From Thiocystis violacea (GTDB taxonomy: Bacteria > Pseudomonadota > Gammaproteobacteria > Chromatiales > Chromatiaceae), in the NCBI RefSeq assembly GCF_016583565.1, contig NZ_NRRF01000012.1:42501-106500 (forward strand): DNA of 64,000 bases, in the 5' to 3' direction. Of the stretch, positions 47,018-57,717 are shown piece after piece. The notes below the pieces were generated by a model. It worked only from the letters and a program-made list of their open reading frames with translations, did not search any database and was not told where the DNA came from. The position numbers and the translations under genes were made by a program. Position 1 is the first letter of the stretch. The number at the start of each line of letters is the position of its first letter.

Positions 47018-48082
47018 ATGACCCAGTTGACCAATGACACCTTTCTCCGCGCCTTGCTGCGTGAACCCGTTGATTACACACCGGTTTGGATGATGCGCCA
47101 GGCAGGCCGCTATCTGCCGGAGTACCGCGCCACGCGCGAGAAGGCCGGCAGTTTCATGGCCCTGTGCAAGAACCCCGAGCTCGCGTGTGAAGTCACGATT
47201 CAGCCGCTCGATCGCTTCCCGCTGGACGCCGCCATCCTCTTCTCCGACATCCTCACGGTGCCGGACGCGATGGGCCTGGGGCTCTACTTCGCCGATGGCG
47301 AGGGTCCGCACTTCGAGCGGCCGGTGCGCACGGCCGCCGATGTCGAGCGGATCGCCGTCCCGGATCCGGAAGGCGAGCTCAAGTACGTCATGGATGCCGT
47401 CTCCACCATTCGCCGCGAGCTCAATGGCCGGGTGCCCTTGATCGGCTTCTCCGGCAGCCCCTGGACGCTGGTGACCTACATGGTTGAAGGCGGTGGCGCC
47501 AAGAACTACGCGCACACCAAGGGCATGATGTTCGACCGCCCGGACTTGCTGCATAAGCTGCTGGCCAAGACGGCCGACTCAGTGGCGGCCTACCTCAACG
47601 CCCAGATCGCGCGTGGCGCCCAGGCCGCGATGATTTTCGACACCTGGGGTGGTGCGCTGGCGCCGGCCAACTATCGGGAGTTCTCGCTGGCCTACATGCA
47701 GCGCGTCGTCGAGAGTCTGACCCGCGAGTCCGAGGGCCGTCGGGTGCCGATCATCCTCTTCACCAAGAACGGCGGGCAGTGGTTGGGCGACATGTCCAAG
47801 ACGGGCTGCGATGCCCTGGGCGTGGATTGGACGACCGATCTGGCGGACGCCCGTCGCATGGTCGAAGACCGTGTCGCCCTGCAGGGCAACCTGGACCCCT
47901 GCGCGCTCTATGCCTCGCCCGAGCGCATTCGCGAAGAGGTTGCTCGTGTTTTGGCCAGCTACGGCAAGGGCAACGGCCACGTCTTCAACCTGGGCCATGG
48001 CATCACACCGGACGTCAATCCGGAGCATGCCGGTGCGATGGTCGCCGCGGTGCACGAGCTGAGCCGGGCGTATCACGTCTAA
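47018..48082 (+). CDS. hemE: uroporphyrinogen decarboxylase
   Basis: Removes four carboxyl groups from uroporphyrinogen III in tetrapyrrole synthesis. The N-terminal active-site segment [19 protein letters not shown] and the second signature [18 protein letters not shown] are intact. The protein has 354 residues from the ATG at 47018. In Pseudomonas hemE follows gltD; here it is 21 kb away next to uvrD, pointing to rearrangement. A stem-loop follows the stop. Confidence 0.97.
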   Translation: MTQLTNDTFLRALLREPVDYTPVWMMRQAGRYLPEYRATREKAGSFMALCKNPELACEVTIQPLDRFPLDAAILFSDILTVPDAMGLGLYFADGEGPHFERPVRTAADVERIAVPDPEGELKYVMDAVSTIRRELNGRVPLIGFSGSPWTLVTYMVEGGGAKNYAHTKGMMFDRPDLLHKLLAKTADSVAAYLNAQIARGAQAAMIFDTWGGALAPANYREFSLAYMQRVVESLTRESEGRRVPIILFTKNGGQWLGDMSKTGCDALGVDWTTDLADARRMVEDRVALQGNLDPCALYASPERIREEVARVLASYGKGNGHVFNLGHGITPDVNPEHAGAMVAAVHELSRAYHV

Positions 48083-48491
48083 ACGGCGGTTCGGGACGCC
48101 GCCTGATCGAGCAGGATACAGGGGCCACGAAGGCCCCTGACCTGTGCAGAGACCCCCATTGCCCGATGTTGGCGATGCCGGAACGCCTTGAGCGGCCTGC
48201 GAGCGCGGATGCCGGGCAGCGCGGATCATGGACTTTCTCGTCTTCGAGCGACTGATCGACGGACTCCGGGGATCGGGGTCGTGCGGGACGCGGCAGGGTT
48301 CCTGGCGGGTGGCGAAGGTCGTCACCTTACCTCATTCGTCCATGGGGTCGTGCTCGAATGGACGACCTTGCACCAGCTCGAAGCCTATTCCGATGGCCAA
48401 TTCCCGCTGACGATCGACGCTGCCCCGCTTGCCGTGGGGGTCGGTTGGGCGGTCATCATCGACGCTGCGATGGAATGTTCGGACAGCCTGA
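48083..48491. other. intergenic region between hemE and mqo
   Basis: About 400 bp between convergent genes. The plus-strand frames (for example 48188-48685) have no recognisable features and run into mqo in antisense. A hairpin lies at 48119-48139. Nothing else seen. Confidence 0.5.
48119..48139 (+). terminator. stem-loop downstream of hemE
   Basis: CAGGGGCC (48119-48126), loop ACGAA, GGCCCCTG (48132-48139): a perfect 8-bp GC-rich stem 36 bp after the hemE stop. No T tract follows, so it is a probable but not a classic terminator. Confidence 0.5.
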
Positions 48492-49907
48492 TCAGGATGC
48501 CGCGACCGCGAGAGCGGCCGGTTCGTCATTGGCGACATGCATCCGGGTATCTTCTTGGCCCATCAGCAATTCTCGCTCGAAGGCGGGCTCATCGATGCGA
48601 GCACCAAGGTAGGTCGCAAGCGCCCGCATGTCCTTTTCACCACTGCCCAGGCAGCTGGTGCCGCCTGGGGATGGCGTCATGTTGAAGATGATCCCGGCGC
48701 CATCGGTGAACTTCGCCTCGCCCATGCGGAGCTTGCGCGCTGTCTTGTCGATGAGCTGCGGGCGGATACCCCCGAATCCTTCTGCATAGCTGATGTCTTC
48801 CACGCGGATGGAAGGCACGATCTTGCGGATCTCTTTCGCGAAGAGGTGGCGGTTGAGCTTCGGAACCTCGTAGAGGATGTTGCGCAGGATGTAGCGGCGG
48901 ATGTCCGGTACCTTGATCTGGTCCCAGATGACGCTGGCGACCTGTCGGTCGAAGCGCAGGACCTTGAAAAACTCCCTGATGGATGAGCGATCGTAGCGTT
49001 CGAGCATCGGCAGCATGAGGGCGGTCGGCCCGAACCGGGTCTTGCCGCGCTCCTTGACGTCATGGTCGCCATGCACGGCGGCAAAGGGCAGGTTGGGGTT
49101 CTGCACCCTGTAGACCTTGCCGTTGAGCGCCTCGGGCGCGAAGTAGAAGGAGCCGGCGACCGGCAGACAGGAGTATTCGAGCCCAAGGCCCATCTCTTGA
49201 GCCATCAGCAGCGAGTGGCCGCCGGCGCAGACGACCACTGCTCGCGCCTGAAGCAGGCCGCGATTGGTTTGCAGCACGTAGCCGCCGTCTTCCTTGCGGA
49301 TGGCATCCACCTTGGTCGAGAACAGTTGCGTGATCTGCTTGCCGGTCGTGCGATCCATCTGGACGCAGGCATCCGAGAAGGACTGTGCCAGTGCCTGGAA
49401 ATCGACGGCACAGTAATCGTCCGGAGCTCCGGACGCGACGATCTCCTCGTCCCGCCAGGCGCCATTCACCAAGGCGACGTTTGGCTCGATGCCCGCAATA
49501 TCCTCCCGCTCCAGAAGCTGCATGCGCGGAAAGAGGCCCTTGAAGGTCTCGTAGCGTGCGCGGATGTAGCGGCATTCCGCCTCCCCGACGCCAAGCACCA
49601 TCTTCGGCATGCGGTGGATGATCCTGTCACGCTCCTCGCCCGCAAGCTTGGTGGCATAGTTCACCACCATGTAGGCGGTGCGCTTGACCGCGGCGGCCTT
49701 TTCGAGTGTGTAGTTGGTCTCGATGTCGCCGCAGTGGATCGTCTGGCTGTTGCTGTGGGCGTGCGAGTTGACGCTGGCGACGCTGTCGTACTTTTCGACG
49801 AGACAGAGTCGGCTGAGGTCCGTGAACTTGGCGAGCTGGTAGAGAAGGGCCGTGCCGGTAACACCGGCGCCGACGATGAGGACGTCGTAGTGGGTCGAGG
49901 CTGACAT
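48492..49907 (-). CDS. mqo: malate:quinone oxidoreductase, Helicobacter-type
   Basis: Membrane-associated FAD enzyme that oxidises malate to oxaloacetate and reduces quinone. FAD motif VLIVGAGVTGTALLYQLAKF. It resembles from memory the 450-residue H. pylori MQO: NSQTIHCGDIETNYTLEKA, CLPVAGSFYFAPE, YRVQNPNLPFAAVHGD, YAEGFGGIRPQ and IIFNMTPSPGGTSCL all align with that protein's known motifs. This is a different branch from the E. coli enzyme. Length is 471 residues. An NAD-linked mdh is also present at 36.9-37.8 kb, so the cell can use either route. Convergent with hemE. Confidence 0.9.
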   Translation of the reverse strand: MSASTHYDVLIVGAGVTGTALLYQLAKFTDLSRLCLVEKYDSVASVNSHAHSNSQTIHCGDIETNYTLEKAAAVKRTAYMVVNYATKLAGEERDRIIHRMPKMVLGVGEAECRYIRARYETFKGLFPRMQLLEREDIAGIEPNVALVNGAWRDEEIVASGAPDDYCAVDFQALAQSFSDACVQMDRTTGKQITQLFSTKVDAIRKEDGGYVLQTNRGLLQARAVVVCAGGHSLLMAQEMGLGLEYSCLPVAGSFYFAPEALNGKVYRVQNPNLPFAAVHGDHDVKERGKTRFGPTALMLPMLERYDRSSIREFFKVLRFDRQVASVIWDQIKVPDIRRYILRNILYEVPKLNRHLFAKEIRKIVPSIRVEDISYAEGFGGIRPQLIDKTARKLRMGEAKFTDGAGIIFNMTPSPGGTSCLGSGEKDMRALATYLGARIDEPAFERELLMGQEDTRMHVANDEPAALAVAAS

Positions 49908-50171
49908 GCCTTGGGTCTCCTTCAGCGGCTGAGGTGCCCTTCGCCGCGAGCGAGCCTGACTCGGCTCTTGTGCGGCGCAACATTCGGGTCACATTAGCGG
50001 ATGTGGAGACGCCAGAGAACACAAGGGTTCGGATTTAAGAGATTAAAATAGTCAATTATTGTTTGGCCCTTCCGTCCCCAACGCGCGCGCGAGCCTGCCG
50101 CCGCGAAGGGCTGCCACGAGGCGCCATCCCTGGCCAGAGATCGGCGCTCGATCAGGCAGAGAGATCCTGTC

Positions 50172-50978
50172 TCAGGATCTGGATGCCTTGACCAGTCGGT
50201 CGAGCCGCAGGCGTTGACGTTCGTCGAAGAGCCGACGAGATCCCAGCCACACCGCCGCCATGGAGCCCAATCCAGTTCCGCCCGAGATCAGGAACATGAT
50301 CAGGAGCTGATACTTCGCGGCCTCCATCGGCGGGCTTCCGGCGAGGATCTGGCCGGTCATCATGCCGGGTAGGCTGACCAGGCCGGCGGTGCCCATGGCG
50401 TTCACGATGGGGATGAGGCCGGAGCGCAGCGCCTCGCGCCGGATGTCCTCGATGGCCTCCTCCCAATTCTGACCGCTCAGCAGGCGTGCCTCGATCTTGC
50501 CCCGCGCTTCCCAGGCATTGCGGGTAAGGTTGTCGAGTGCGATGGCGACGCCGTTCATGGTATTGCCCAGCATCATGCCCAGCAGCGGGATCAGATACTG
50601 TGGCTGGTACCAGGGCTCAACGCCGATGACGAGCGTCAGCGCCAGCAGCGTGACACTGAACGACGACAGGAACATCGAGATGGCGCCGATTCCGTAGCCC
50701 CAGCCACCGCGGTAACGGCGCTTCTGGCGTTGCATGACCTCGAGTCCGGCGACCGAGAGCATGACCATCGCCATGAGCCCGATCAGCGGCAGGCTGGTCT
50801 GGGCGAAGAGCAGCTTGAGCACCATGCCGACCAGGGTGAGCTGGATCGCGCTGCGTGCGGCCGCGATGAGCACGCGTCGCTCCACGCCCAGCCTGAGCCA
50901 CCAGGACATGGCCGCGAGCAGCAGGACCAGGATCGCCGCGATGGCCAGATCCCAGGGGGTGAGATGGATCAGGGTCAT
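50172..50978 (-). CDS. fetB: ABC transporter permease, FetB (YbbM) family
   Basis: A 268-residue integral membrane protein with about seven hydrophobic segments. Family hallmarks are LIPLLGMMLGNTMNGVAIAL, RREALRSGLIPIVNAMGTAG and LPGMMTGQILAGSPPMEAAK. E. coli FetAB is linked to iron export and oxidative-stress resistance; the substrate here is inferred. The ATG at 50978 overlaps the fetA stop by 4 nt, so the two are coupled. Confidence 0.92.
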   Translation of the reverse strand: MTLIHLTPWDLAIAAILVLLLAAMSWWLRLGVERRVLIAAARSAIQLTLVGMVLKLLFAQTSLPLIGLMAMVMLSVAGLEVMQRQKRRYRGGWGYGIGAISMFLSSFSVTLLALTLVIGVEPWYQPQYLIPLLGMMLGNTMNGVAIALDNLTRNAWEARGKIEARLLSGQNWEEAIEDIRREALRSGLIPIVNAMGTAGLVSLPGMMTGQILAGSPPMEAAKYQLLIMFLISGGTGLGSMAAVWLGSRRLFDERQRLRLDRLVKASRS

Positions 50979-51601
50979 GGCTCTGGCACCAGCTTGCCGG
51001 CGTCGATGAGGTAGCAAGGCCCGCCGAGACGCCGTCGCTGCTCCGGATCATGACTCACCCAGAGCACCGCCGCTTGGGCCTGACGGCGATAGGCCTCGAT
51101 CACCGACTCAACGCAATCGCGATTCGCGGGATCGAGGTTTGCGGTTGCCTCATCGAGCAGCATGGCCTCTGGGCCTTGCGCCAAGAGTCGAATCAGGGCG
51201 AGCCGCTGACGCTCGCCGGTCGAGAGTCGCGCGACGGACCAGGTCAGCACATCCGACGTAAAGCCGAGCTGCCCGAGCCAGGTATCGATGGACGGGTCGG
51301 TCTCTGGCGCCGTCTGCTTGCGACTCAACAGGTGTTCGCCGACGGTCTCACCCCACCAGAAGGACTCGGCCGGCAGCAGGCCGACGCGCCGACGCCAGGT
51401 CGGTGGCGCCATCGCCGAGCGGGCTTCGTCACCGAGCCAGACGTTGCCCTCGTGCGGGTCCAGATCGGCAATCGCGCGCAGCAGCAAGCTCTTGCCGGAC
51501 CCGGATGGTCCCGAAATGAACGCCAGCTCGCCGGCAGCGACCTTCAGATCAATGGGGGCTAAGAGCGGGTGTCGGATGCCCTCCAGCCGCAGGGCCGTCA
51601 T
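50975..51601 (-). CDS. fetA: ABC transporter ATP-binding protein, FetA (YbbL) family
   Basis: A 208-residue ABC ATPase: Walker A ISGPSGSGKSLLLRA, Q-loop region LLPAESFWWGETVGEH, signature LSTGERQRLALIR, Walker B AMLLDEATANLD and switch His in LWVSHDPEQ. It partners FetB. The start shares one base with the trmB stop (TGATG), and the stop overlaps fetB by 4 nt. Thus trmB-fetA-fetB form one coupled unit. Confidence 0.93.
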   Translation of the reverse strand: MTALRLEGIRHPLLAPIDLKVAAGELAFISGPSGSGKSLLLRAIADLDPHEGNVWLGDEARSAMAPPTWRRRVGLLPAESFWWGETVGEHLLSRKQTAPETDPSIDTWLGQLGFTSDVLTWSVARLSTGERQRLALIRLLAQGPEAMLLDEATANLDPANRDCVESVIEAYRRQAQAAVLWVSHDPEQRRRLGGPCYLIDAGKLVPEP

Positions 51602-52296
51602 CAGCGACGCCGGTAGAGCAGGTCGTGAACGGGATGCCCGAGCCGTTCGCCGCGCTGTTCGAATTTCGTCAGCGGGCGTGCGCCGGGGCGCGGCGCGTAT
51701 TGCCCAGGTCCGGCGATGTTCTCGAAGCGCTCGCTCGCCCCCTCCATGATCTCCAGCATCTGCTCGGCGTAGGGCTCCCAGTCCGTCGCGGCATGGAAGA
51801 CGCCGCCCGGGCGAATCACCTTGGCCAGCAGATCGACCAACTGGTGGCTGAGGATGCGGCGTTTGTGGTGGCGACGCTTGGGCCAGGGATCCGGGAAGAA
51901 GAGTTGGACCCCATCCAGGCTGGCTGGCGAGAGGCCTTGGGTCAGCACCTCGACGGCGTCGTGGCGCATGACCTTGAGGTTCTCCAGGGCGCGGCGCTCG
52001 ATCTCAAGCAGGAGGTGTCCCACGCCAGGGCGGTGGACTTCGATGCCGAGCCAGTTTCGGCTCGGGTCAGCCGCGGCCATTTCAGCCAAGGATTCTCCGT
52101 TGCCGAAACCGATCTCGAGCACGACGGGCTTCGAGCCCCCGAAGACCTGCGAGAGGTCGATCGGCTGCCCCGGCGTCCAGTCCATGCCGTACTTCGGCCA
52201 AAGGTCCTCGAAGGCGCGTTCCTGCGCGCCTGTCAGGCGTCCTTCCCGCAAGACGAAGCTGCGGATTGGGCGGTGGTGTGGGTCGGTCGAGTGCAA
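51601..52296 (-). CDS. trmB: tRNA (guanine-N7-)-methyltransferase
   Basis: SAM-dependent methylation of G46 in tRNA variable loops. The SAM motif is LEIGFGNGESLAEMA and the catalytic region is LFFPDPWPKRRHHKRR. The N-terminal RSFVLREGRLTGAQERAFED matches the family. No ATG precedes RSFV, so a TTG at 52296 is the likely start, giving 231 residues. It lies 94 bp after valS. Confidence 0.96.
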   Translation of the reverse strand: MHSTDPHHRPIRSFVLREGRLTGAQERAFEDLWPKYGMDWTPGQPIDLSQVFGGSKPVVLEIGFGNGESLAEMAAADPSRNWLGIEVHRPGVGHLLLEIERRALENLKVMRHDAVEVLTQGLSPASLDGVQLFFPDPWPKRRHHKRRILSHQLVDLLAKVIRPGGVFHAATDWEPYAEQMLEIMEGASERFENIAGPGQYAPRPGARPLTKFEQRGERLGHPVHDLLYRRR

Positions 52297-52390
52297 ATCC
52301 GAGTCTCGGTCGGTGTGTTGTGGCGCGCGATCCCGATGGATCAGCGCGAATGTCGCTGCGTCAAAGTCTCAGCAATCTCGGAGCGCCGTC

Positions 52391-55231
52391 CTACAAAGCG
52401 GCAATCTTCGCCCGCTGCGTCTGCAGATTGCCAATCGCCGCCGCATGCTCGGCGAGCTTGGCGCGCTCCTTCTGGACGACGGCCTCGGGTGCCTTATCGA
52501 CGAAGCTCGGATTCTCCAGCTTCTTCTCGGTCCGCGCGATGTCGTCCGTGAGCCGAGCGATCTCTTTGTCGAGCCGCTTGAGCTCGGCATCCTTGTCGAT
52601 GAGACCCGCCATGGGGATCAGCAGCTTCATGCCGCCGACCAGGGCGATGGCGGACTCCGGCGCCGCGGATTCGTCGTCGAGCAGGGTGATGGATTCGGTG
52701 CGCGCCAGAAAATCGAGATAGGGGCGCGCGGTCTCCAGCCAGACCTCGTCCTGATCCGAGGCATTGGCGACCAGCACCGGCAGCGGCTTGCCGGGCGGGA
52801 TGTTCATCTCACCCTTGATGCGGCGAACGCCCAGGATGCACTGCTGGACCCAGGCGATCTCGGCGACCGCCAGCGGATCCGCCGAGCCTGCGTTGGCCAC
52901 CGGGAAGGGCGCCAGCATGATGGTGTCCCCATCGACGCCGGCGAGCGGCCGGACCTTCTGCCAGATCTCCTCGGTGATGAAGGGCATGATGGGGTGGGCG
53001 AGACGCAGCAGGGCCTCAAGCGTGCGCACGAGCGTCTGGCGAGTGCCGCGCTTAGCGGCATCGGATGCGGCCTCGCCCGTGAGGACCGGCTTGCAGAGTT
53101 CCAGGTACCAGTCGCAGAACTCGTTCCAGGTGAACTCATAGAGCGCTTGGGCGGCGAGGTCGAAGCGGTAGCCCTCGATGGCCTCGGTGACGGCGGCCGT
53201 GGTGCTGTCCAGCCGCGAGCGGATCCAGCGGTCGGCCGCACTCAGTTCGATGGGGTCAGACCCTAAGCCGCAGTCCTGCCCCTCGGTGTTCATGAGCACG
53301 TAGCGCGAGGCGTTCCAGAGCTTGTTGCAGAAGTTGCGGTAGCCCTCGGTGCGGCTGAGGTCGAACTTGATGTCGCGGCCGGTCGAGGCGAGCGCGGCGA
53401 AGGTGAAGCGCAGGGCGTCGGTGCCGAAGCCGGGAATGCCGTCGGGGAAGTCATTGCGGGTCGCCTTGGCGATCCGCTCCGCCAGATGCGGCTGCATCAT
53501 GCCCTTGGTGCGCTTCTCGACCAGCGGCTCCAGCTCGATACCGTCGATCAGGTCGATGGGGTCGAGCACGTTGCCCTTGGACTTGGACATCTTGTCGCCG
53601 TGGGCGTCGCGCACCAGGCCGTGGATGTAGACCTCGCGAAAGGGCACGTCGTCCATGAACTTGAGGCCCATCATGATCATGCGGGCGACCCAGAAGAAGA
53701 TGATGTCGAAGCCGGTGACCAGGACGGAGGTCGGGTAGAAGGTCTTGAGCCGGTCGGTCTCCTCCGGCCAGCCCAGGGTGCTGAAGGGCCAGAGCGCGGA
53801 GCTGAACCAGGTGTCGAGCACGTCTTGGTCTTGCTCCAACGCGACCTCGGGGCCAAAGCCGTGCTGCTCGCGCACCTCCTCCTCGGAGCGGCCGACGTAG
53901 ACGTTGCCCTCGCTGTCGTACCAGGCCGGGATGCGGTGTCCCCACCAGATCTGGCGGCTGATGCACCAGTCCTGGATGTTGCGCATCCACTCGAAATAGG
54001 TGTTTTTCCAGTTGTCCGGCACGAAGCGGATGTCGCCATTCTCCACGGCCTTGATGGCCGGGTCGGCGAGCGGTTGGACGCGCACGTACCACTGATCGGT
54101 CAGATAGGGCTCGATGACGGCGCCGGAGCGGTCGCCGCGCGGCTGCTGCAGTCGGTGGTCCTTGATGTTGGCGAGCAGGCCCAGCGCCTCCAGGTCCGCG
54201 ACGATGCGCTTGCGCGCGGCGTAGCGGTCGAGGCCGATGTAGGCGGCGGGCAGAAGCTGGCCTTCTTCGGGCTCGTTGTCGCGGATGGCGGCATCCGGCG
54301 TGAAGATGTTGATGAGCCCGCCGTGCGGCTGCTCGGCAATGCCTGTCTCGTCGCGATGACGATGCCAGACTTGGTTGTCGTTGAAGTCGTGCGCGGGCGT
54401 GATCTTGACGCAGCCGGTGCCGAACTCGGGGTCGGCGTGCTCGTCGGCAATGATGGGGATGCGCCGGCCGGTGAGCGGCAGCTCGACGAATTCGCCGATG
54501 AGGTGCTTATAGCGGTCGTCTTCCGGGTTCACCGCGACCGCGCAGTCACCGAGCATGGTTTCGGGCCGGGTGGTTGAAACCACCATGTAGACCTGCTCCT
54601 TGACCCCTTCCGGCTGCACGACCGGATAGCGCATGTCCCACATGTGCCCGCTTTCTTCCTCGGAAAGCACCTCCAGGTCGGAAACGGCGGTGTGCAGAAC
54701 CGGATCCCAGTTCACCAGCCGCTTGCCGCGGTAGATGAGCCCTTCTTCATGGAGACGGACGAAGACCTCGCGCACGGCGGCGGACAGTCCCTCGTCCATG
54801 GTGAAGCGCTCATGCTCCCAATCGAGCGATGAGCCCATGCGTCGCAGCTGGCGGGTGATGGTGTTGCCGGACTCTGCCTTCCATTCCCAGATGCGCTCCA
54901 GGAACTTCTCGCGGCCGTAGTCGTGGCGGGTCTTGCCCTCGGCGTCGATCAGGCGCTCCACCACCATCTGGGTCGCGATGCCGGCATGGTCCGAGCCGGC
55001 CTGCCAGAGCGTGCGCTCGCCCTTCATCCGGTGATAGCGGGTGAGGGCGTCCATGATGGTGTCCTGGAAGGCATGTCCCATGTGCAGGCTGCCCGTGACG
55101 TTGGGCGGCGGGATCATGATGCAGTAAGCGCCCGCACCCGCCTGATCGGAGGGGACGAAGTAGCCGCGCTCCTCCCAGGTTTGGTACCAGGTCTTCTCCA
55201 GGGATTGAGGGTCGTAGTTCTTGTCCAGCAT
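52391..55231 (-). CDS. valS: valyl-tRNA synthetase
   Basis: Class I aminoacyl-tRNA synthetase, 946 residues. HIGH is present as HMGH (residues 50-53, in [15 protein letters not shown]) and KMSKS in [15 protein letters not shown]. Between them lies the editing domain ([16 protein letters not shown]). The C-terminal coiled coil typical of ValS ([20 protein letters not shown]) is complete. The ATG at 55231 is the family start; the upstream extension is not. Divergent from the hybrid kinase gene. Confidence 0.98.
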   Translation of the reverse strand: MLDKNYDPQSLEKTWYQTWEERGYFVPSDQAGAGAYCIMIPPPNVTGSLHMGHAFQDTIMDALTRYHRMKGERTLWQAGSDHAGIATQMVVERLIDAEGKTRHDYGREKFLERIWEWKAESGNTITRQLRRMGSSLDWEHERFTMDEGLSAAVREVFVRLHEEGLIYRGKRLVNWDPVLHTAVSDLEVLSEEESGHMWDMRYPVVQPEGVKEQVYMVVSTTRPETMLGDCAVAVNPEDDRYKHLIGEFVELPLTGRRIPIIADEHADPEFGTGCVKITPAHDFNDNQVWHRHRDETGIAEQPHGGLINIFTPDAAIRDNEPEEGQLLPAAYIGLDRYAARKRIVADLEALGLLANIKDHRLQQPRGDRSGAVIEPYLTDQWYVRVQPLADPAIKAVENGDIRFVPDNWKNTYFEWMRNIQDWCISRQIWWGHRIPAWYDSEGNVYVGRSEEEVREQHGFGPEVALEQDQDVLDTWFSSALWPFSTLGWPEETDRLKTFYPTSVLVTGFDIIFFWVARMIMMGLKFMDDVPFREVYIHGLVRDAHGDKMSKSKGNVLDPIDLIDGIELEPLVEKRTKGMMQPHLAERIAKATRNDFPDGIPGFGTDALRFTFAALASTGRDIKFDLSRTEGYRNFCNKLWNASRYVLMNTEGQDCGLGSDPIELSAADRWIRSRLDSTTAAVTEAIEGYRFDLAAQALYEFTWNEFCDWYLELCKPVLTGEAASDAAKRGTRQTLVRTLEALLRLAHPIMPFITEEIWQKVRPLAGVDGDTIMLAPFPVANAGSADPLAVAEIAWVQQCILGVRRIKGEMNIPPGKPLPVLVANASDQDEVWLETARPYLDFLARTESITLLDDESAAPESAIALVGGMKLLIPMAGLIDKDAELKRLDKEIARLTDDIARTEKKLENPSFVDKAPEAVVQKERAKLAEHAAAIGNLQTQRAKIAAL

Positions 55232-55434
55232 GGTGCTCGGGCTCGTCGGCGGGCGGGTACGAAACTTGGCAGTATAACTGATGAAAAAGCCGCGCACGCC
55301 GCTCGACTCCGCTCGCTGGCGCGCGACCACTTTGTGTGAAGCACCGCGCAGGATCACCGCCAGCGCCTTGCGCTCTGCGTGGGAAAGCAGTCTGATCGAG
55401 TGTCCAATGCGGCAAGATCGCGGGATCGAATAGG

Positions 55435-57717
55435 GTGGCGATGCGTCGGAACGAAGTTCAGCTGATTGCCGGCATGGACCCCGAGTCTAGGCCCCGCCTC
55501 CAGACCGAAGGTACCGGCCTGTTCGCGCTCGACTATTCGGCGTTGCCGCTTGCCGTGCAGGCGGAACGGGTGAGGGCGCTCTACCACAATGCCCTCACTG
55601 GCCTCCTGGTCAACGTCGTGTTGGGCGTGCTCATGATGGCGGTGCTCTGGGATCTGGTGTCCGAGCCAGGGCTTCTGTTTGTCTGGTTCGTCGCGCTTGT
55701 TGTCGTCACCGGGGTCCGCGCACTCCATCTGCTGAGCTTCCGGCGCAAGGCCCCGAGCGACGCTGAGATGCTGCGTTGGAGAGACGCCTTCCTGGTGGGC
55801 TCATGCGTCGGCGGGCTGCTTTGGGGTGGTTTCGGTCTCCTGTTCGTGCCGGACAGCCCGCTCCTGACGCAGGTGTGGATCACCTTCGCGCTTGGCGGCA
55901 TGGTCGCTGGCGCGTCCGCCGTGCTGGGCTGCGTCTACCGCGTCTACATCAGCTATCTCCTGATCGTGCTTGCCCCGATCACCCTCTGGTTCCTCCTCCT
56001 CGGCGACACGGCTGGCCGGGCGACCGGCACCATGCTGGTCATCTATGGCGCGGCGATGGCCGTGACTGGGCTTGTTTACCGCAAGATCCTGATCCGTTCG
56101 ATCGTGCTCAACCTGCGCCTGCAGGAAGCCACGGGCAGGGCGGAGGCGGCGAGCCGTGCAAAGTCCGAGTTTCTGGCCAACATGAGCCATGAGATCCGCA
56201 CGCCGATGAGTGCCGTCATGGGCATGACCGAGCTGCTTCTGGAGACGGATCTGGACACCCGGCAACGGCACATGACTGCTCAGGTCCGGCAAGCGGGGCA
56301 GGGGCTGTTGCGCATCATCGATGACATCCTGGATATCTCGAAGATCGAAGCCGGGCGGCTTGAGGTCGATGCCGAACCCTTCGATCCGGTCCTGGCGGCG
56401 GAGACCCAGGTCGAGCTGTTCGCCGGAGGCGCGGAGGCAAAGGGCGTTGACTTGCTGCTCTGGGTCGCGGACGGTCCGCGTTGGCCTGCCCTGGGCGATG
56501 TCGCGCGCTATCGGCAGATCCTGTCCAATCTGCTCAGTAACGCCATCAAATTCACCGCGCAGGGGTCCGTGGTCGTGACGATCAGCTGGCCCGACACCGA
56601 TGCGCCGACGCTGCGGGTTCTGGTGGAAGACACGGGTATCGGGGTCTCCCCGGAGATGCGGGAGCGCATCTTCGAGATCTTCGAGCAGGCGGAGGCGAGC
56701 ACCAGCCGCCGCTTTGGTGGGACCGGCCTCGGGCTGGCCATCTCACGACGCCTGGCGCGGATGATGGGGGGCGACCTGCACCTTGTCGCCCGCGCCGGAG
56801 GCGGCAGCCGGCTGGAGCTGGTGTTGCCCGTGGATGCCGCCGCCGAGCCGGCGGTTCTTGCGGAGACGCCGGCGGCCTTGGTTGGCCTGCGCGTCTTGGT
56901 CGTCGACGACCAGGCCCATAGCCGGGATTTGCTGTGCGCGCGTCTGCGCCAGCGGTCGATGGTGCCCGTGCCAACGGACTTGAGCACCCTGAAAGAGGCG
57001 TCCGCCGTGCCGCCGGCCGGGGATCTCGCGATTCTGGTCATCCATGAGGAAGCTGGCTCGCCGGATCCGCTCGAGGCGGCGAGGGCGCTTGGTGTCCCGA
57101 CGCATCTGCTCGTGCCCTACCGCCGTTTCATGGAAATCCACGCAACGCCCGAGGTCTCGGTTGGGCCTTTGGCGCTCTTTGCCACGGGGCTCGATGAGGC
57201 GCTTCTCGGGTTGCTGCAACCGGGGGCCGGGTCCGCTGCGCCTCAGGCTGGCGAGCCGGGCGGCGCGAGCCCGATCAACTACCCTGGGGTCCGCGTTCTG
57301 TTGGCCGAGGACAATCCAGTCAATCAGGCCCTGGCAACACTGATGCTGGAGCGCATGGGCTGTGAAGTGGACCTCGCGGAGGACGGCCGCAAGGCCGTGG
57401 AGGCGTTCCAGCGACAGCGCTATGACTTGGTGTTGGTCGATGGCGAGATGCCACTGATGGACGGGATTCAGGCGACGCAGTGCATGCGCCGGATGGAGCA
57501 GGAGCGGGGCCTCGCCAAGACCCCGATCGTTGCCGTGACCGCGCACGCCCTGAGCGAGGATCGCGACCGCTATCTCGCGGCGGGGCTCGACGACTATCTC
57601 TCCAAACCCTATTCCTTCGCCGAGCTGGCCTCCGTGCTGAGCCGCTGGCTGCCGCCGCCAGGGCCGGAGACAGCGCGGACCTCAGAGGGCGAGTCCGTCA
57701 CCGGCGGACAGTCCTGA
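55435..57717 (+). CDS. hybrid sensor histidine kinase with a degenerate and a functional receiver
   Basis: A 760-residue inner-membrane kinase. About six transmembrane helices (residues 52-220) without a periplasmic sensor of note suggest a membrane or intracellular signal. HisKA carries H252 ([18 protein letters not shown]). The ATPase has N, G1 and G2 boxes ([30 protein letters not shown]). A first receiver-like domain (from about residue 485, [14 protein letters not shown]) lacks a clear phospho-Asp and is probably degenerate. The second has D669 in [13 protein letters not shown] and K in YLSKPYS. No partner response regulator is adjacent. The start is GTG at 55435 or ATG at 55441. The signal is unknown. 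Confidence 0.92.
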   Translation: MAMRRNEVQLIAGMDPESRPRLQTEGTGLFALDYSALPLAVQAERVRALYHNALTGLLVNVVLGVLMMAVLWDLVSEPGLLFVWFVALVVVTGVRALHLLSFRRKAPSDAEMLRWRDAFLVGSCVGGLLWGGFGLLFVPDSPLLTQVWITFALGGMVAGASAVLGCVYRVYISYLLIVLAPITLWFLLLGDTAGRATGTMLVIYGAAMAVTGLVYRKILIRSIVLNLRLQEATGRAEAASRAKSEFLANMSHEIRTPMSAVMGMTELLLETDLDTRQRHMTAQVRQAGQGLLRIIDDILDISKIEAGRLEVDAEPFDPVLAAETQVELFAGGAEAKGVDLLLWVADGPRWPALGDVARYRQILSNLLSNAIKFTAQGSVVVTISWPDTDAPTLRVLVEDTGIGVSPEMRERIFEIFEQAEASTSRRFGGTGLGLAISRRLARMMGGDLHLVARAGGGSRLELVLPVDAAAEPAVLAETPAALVGLRVLVVDDQAHSRDLLCARLRQRSMVPVPTDLSTLKEASAVPPAGDLAILVIHEEAGSPDPLEAARALGVPTHLLVPYRRFMEIHATPEVSVGPLALFATGLDEALLGLLQPGAGSAAPQAGEPGGASPINYPGVRVLLAEDNPVNQALATLMLERMGCEVDLAEDGRKAVEAFQRQRYDLVLVDGEMPLMDGIQATQCMRRMEQERGLAKTPIVAVTAHALSEDRDRYLAAGLDDYLSKPYSFAELASVLSRWLPPPGPETARTSEGESVTGGQS

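Noticed and set aside
48188..48685. 165-residue plus-strand frame downstream of hemE
   Set aside because: Half of it is antisense to mqo, it has no ribosome-binding site or family pattern, and composition changes along its length.
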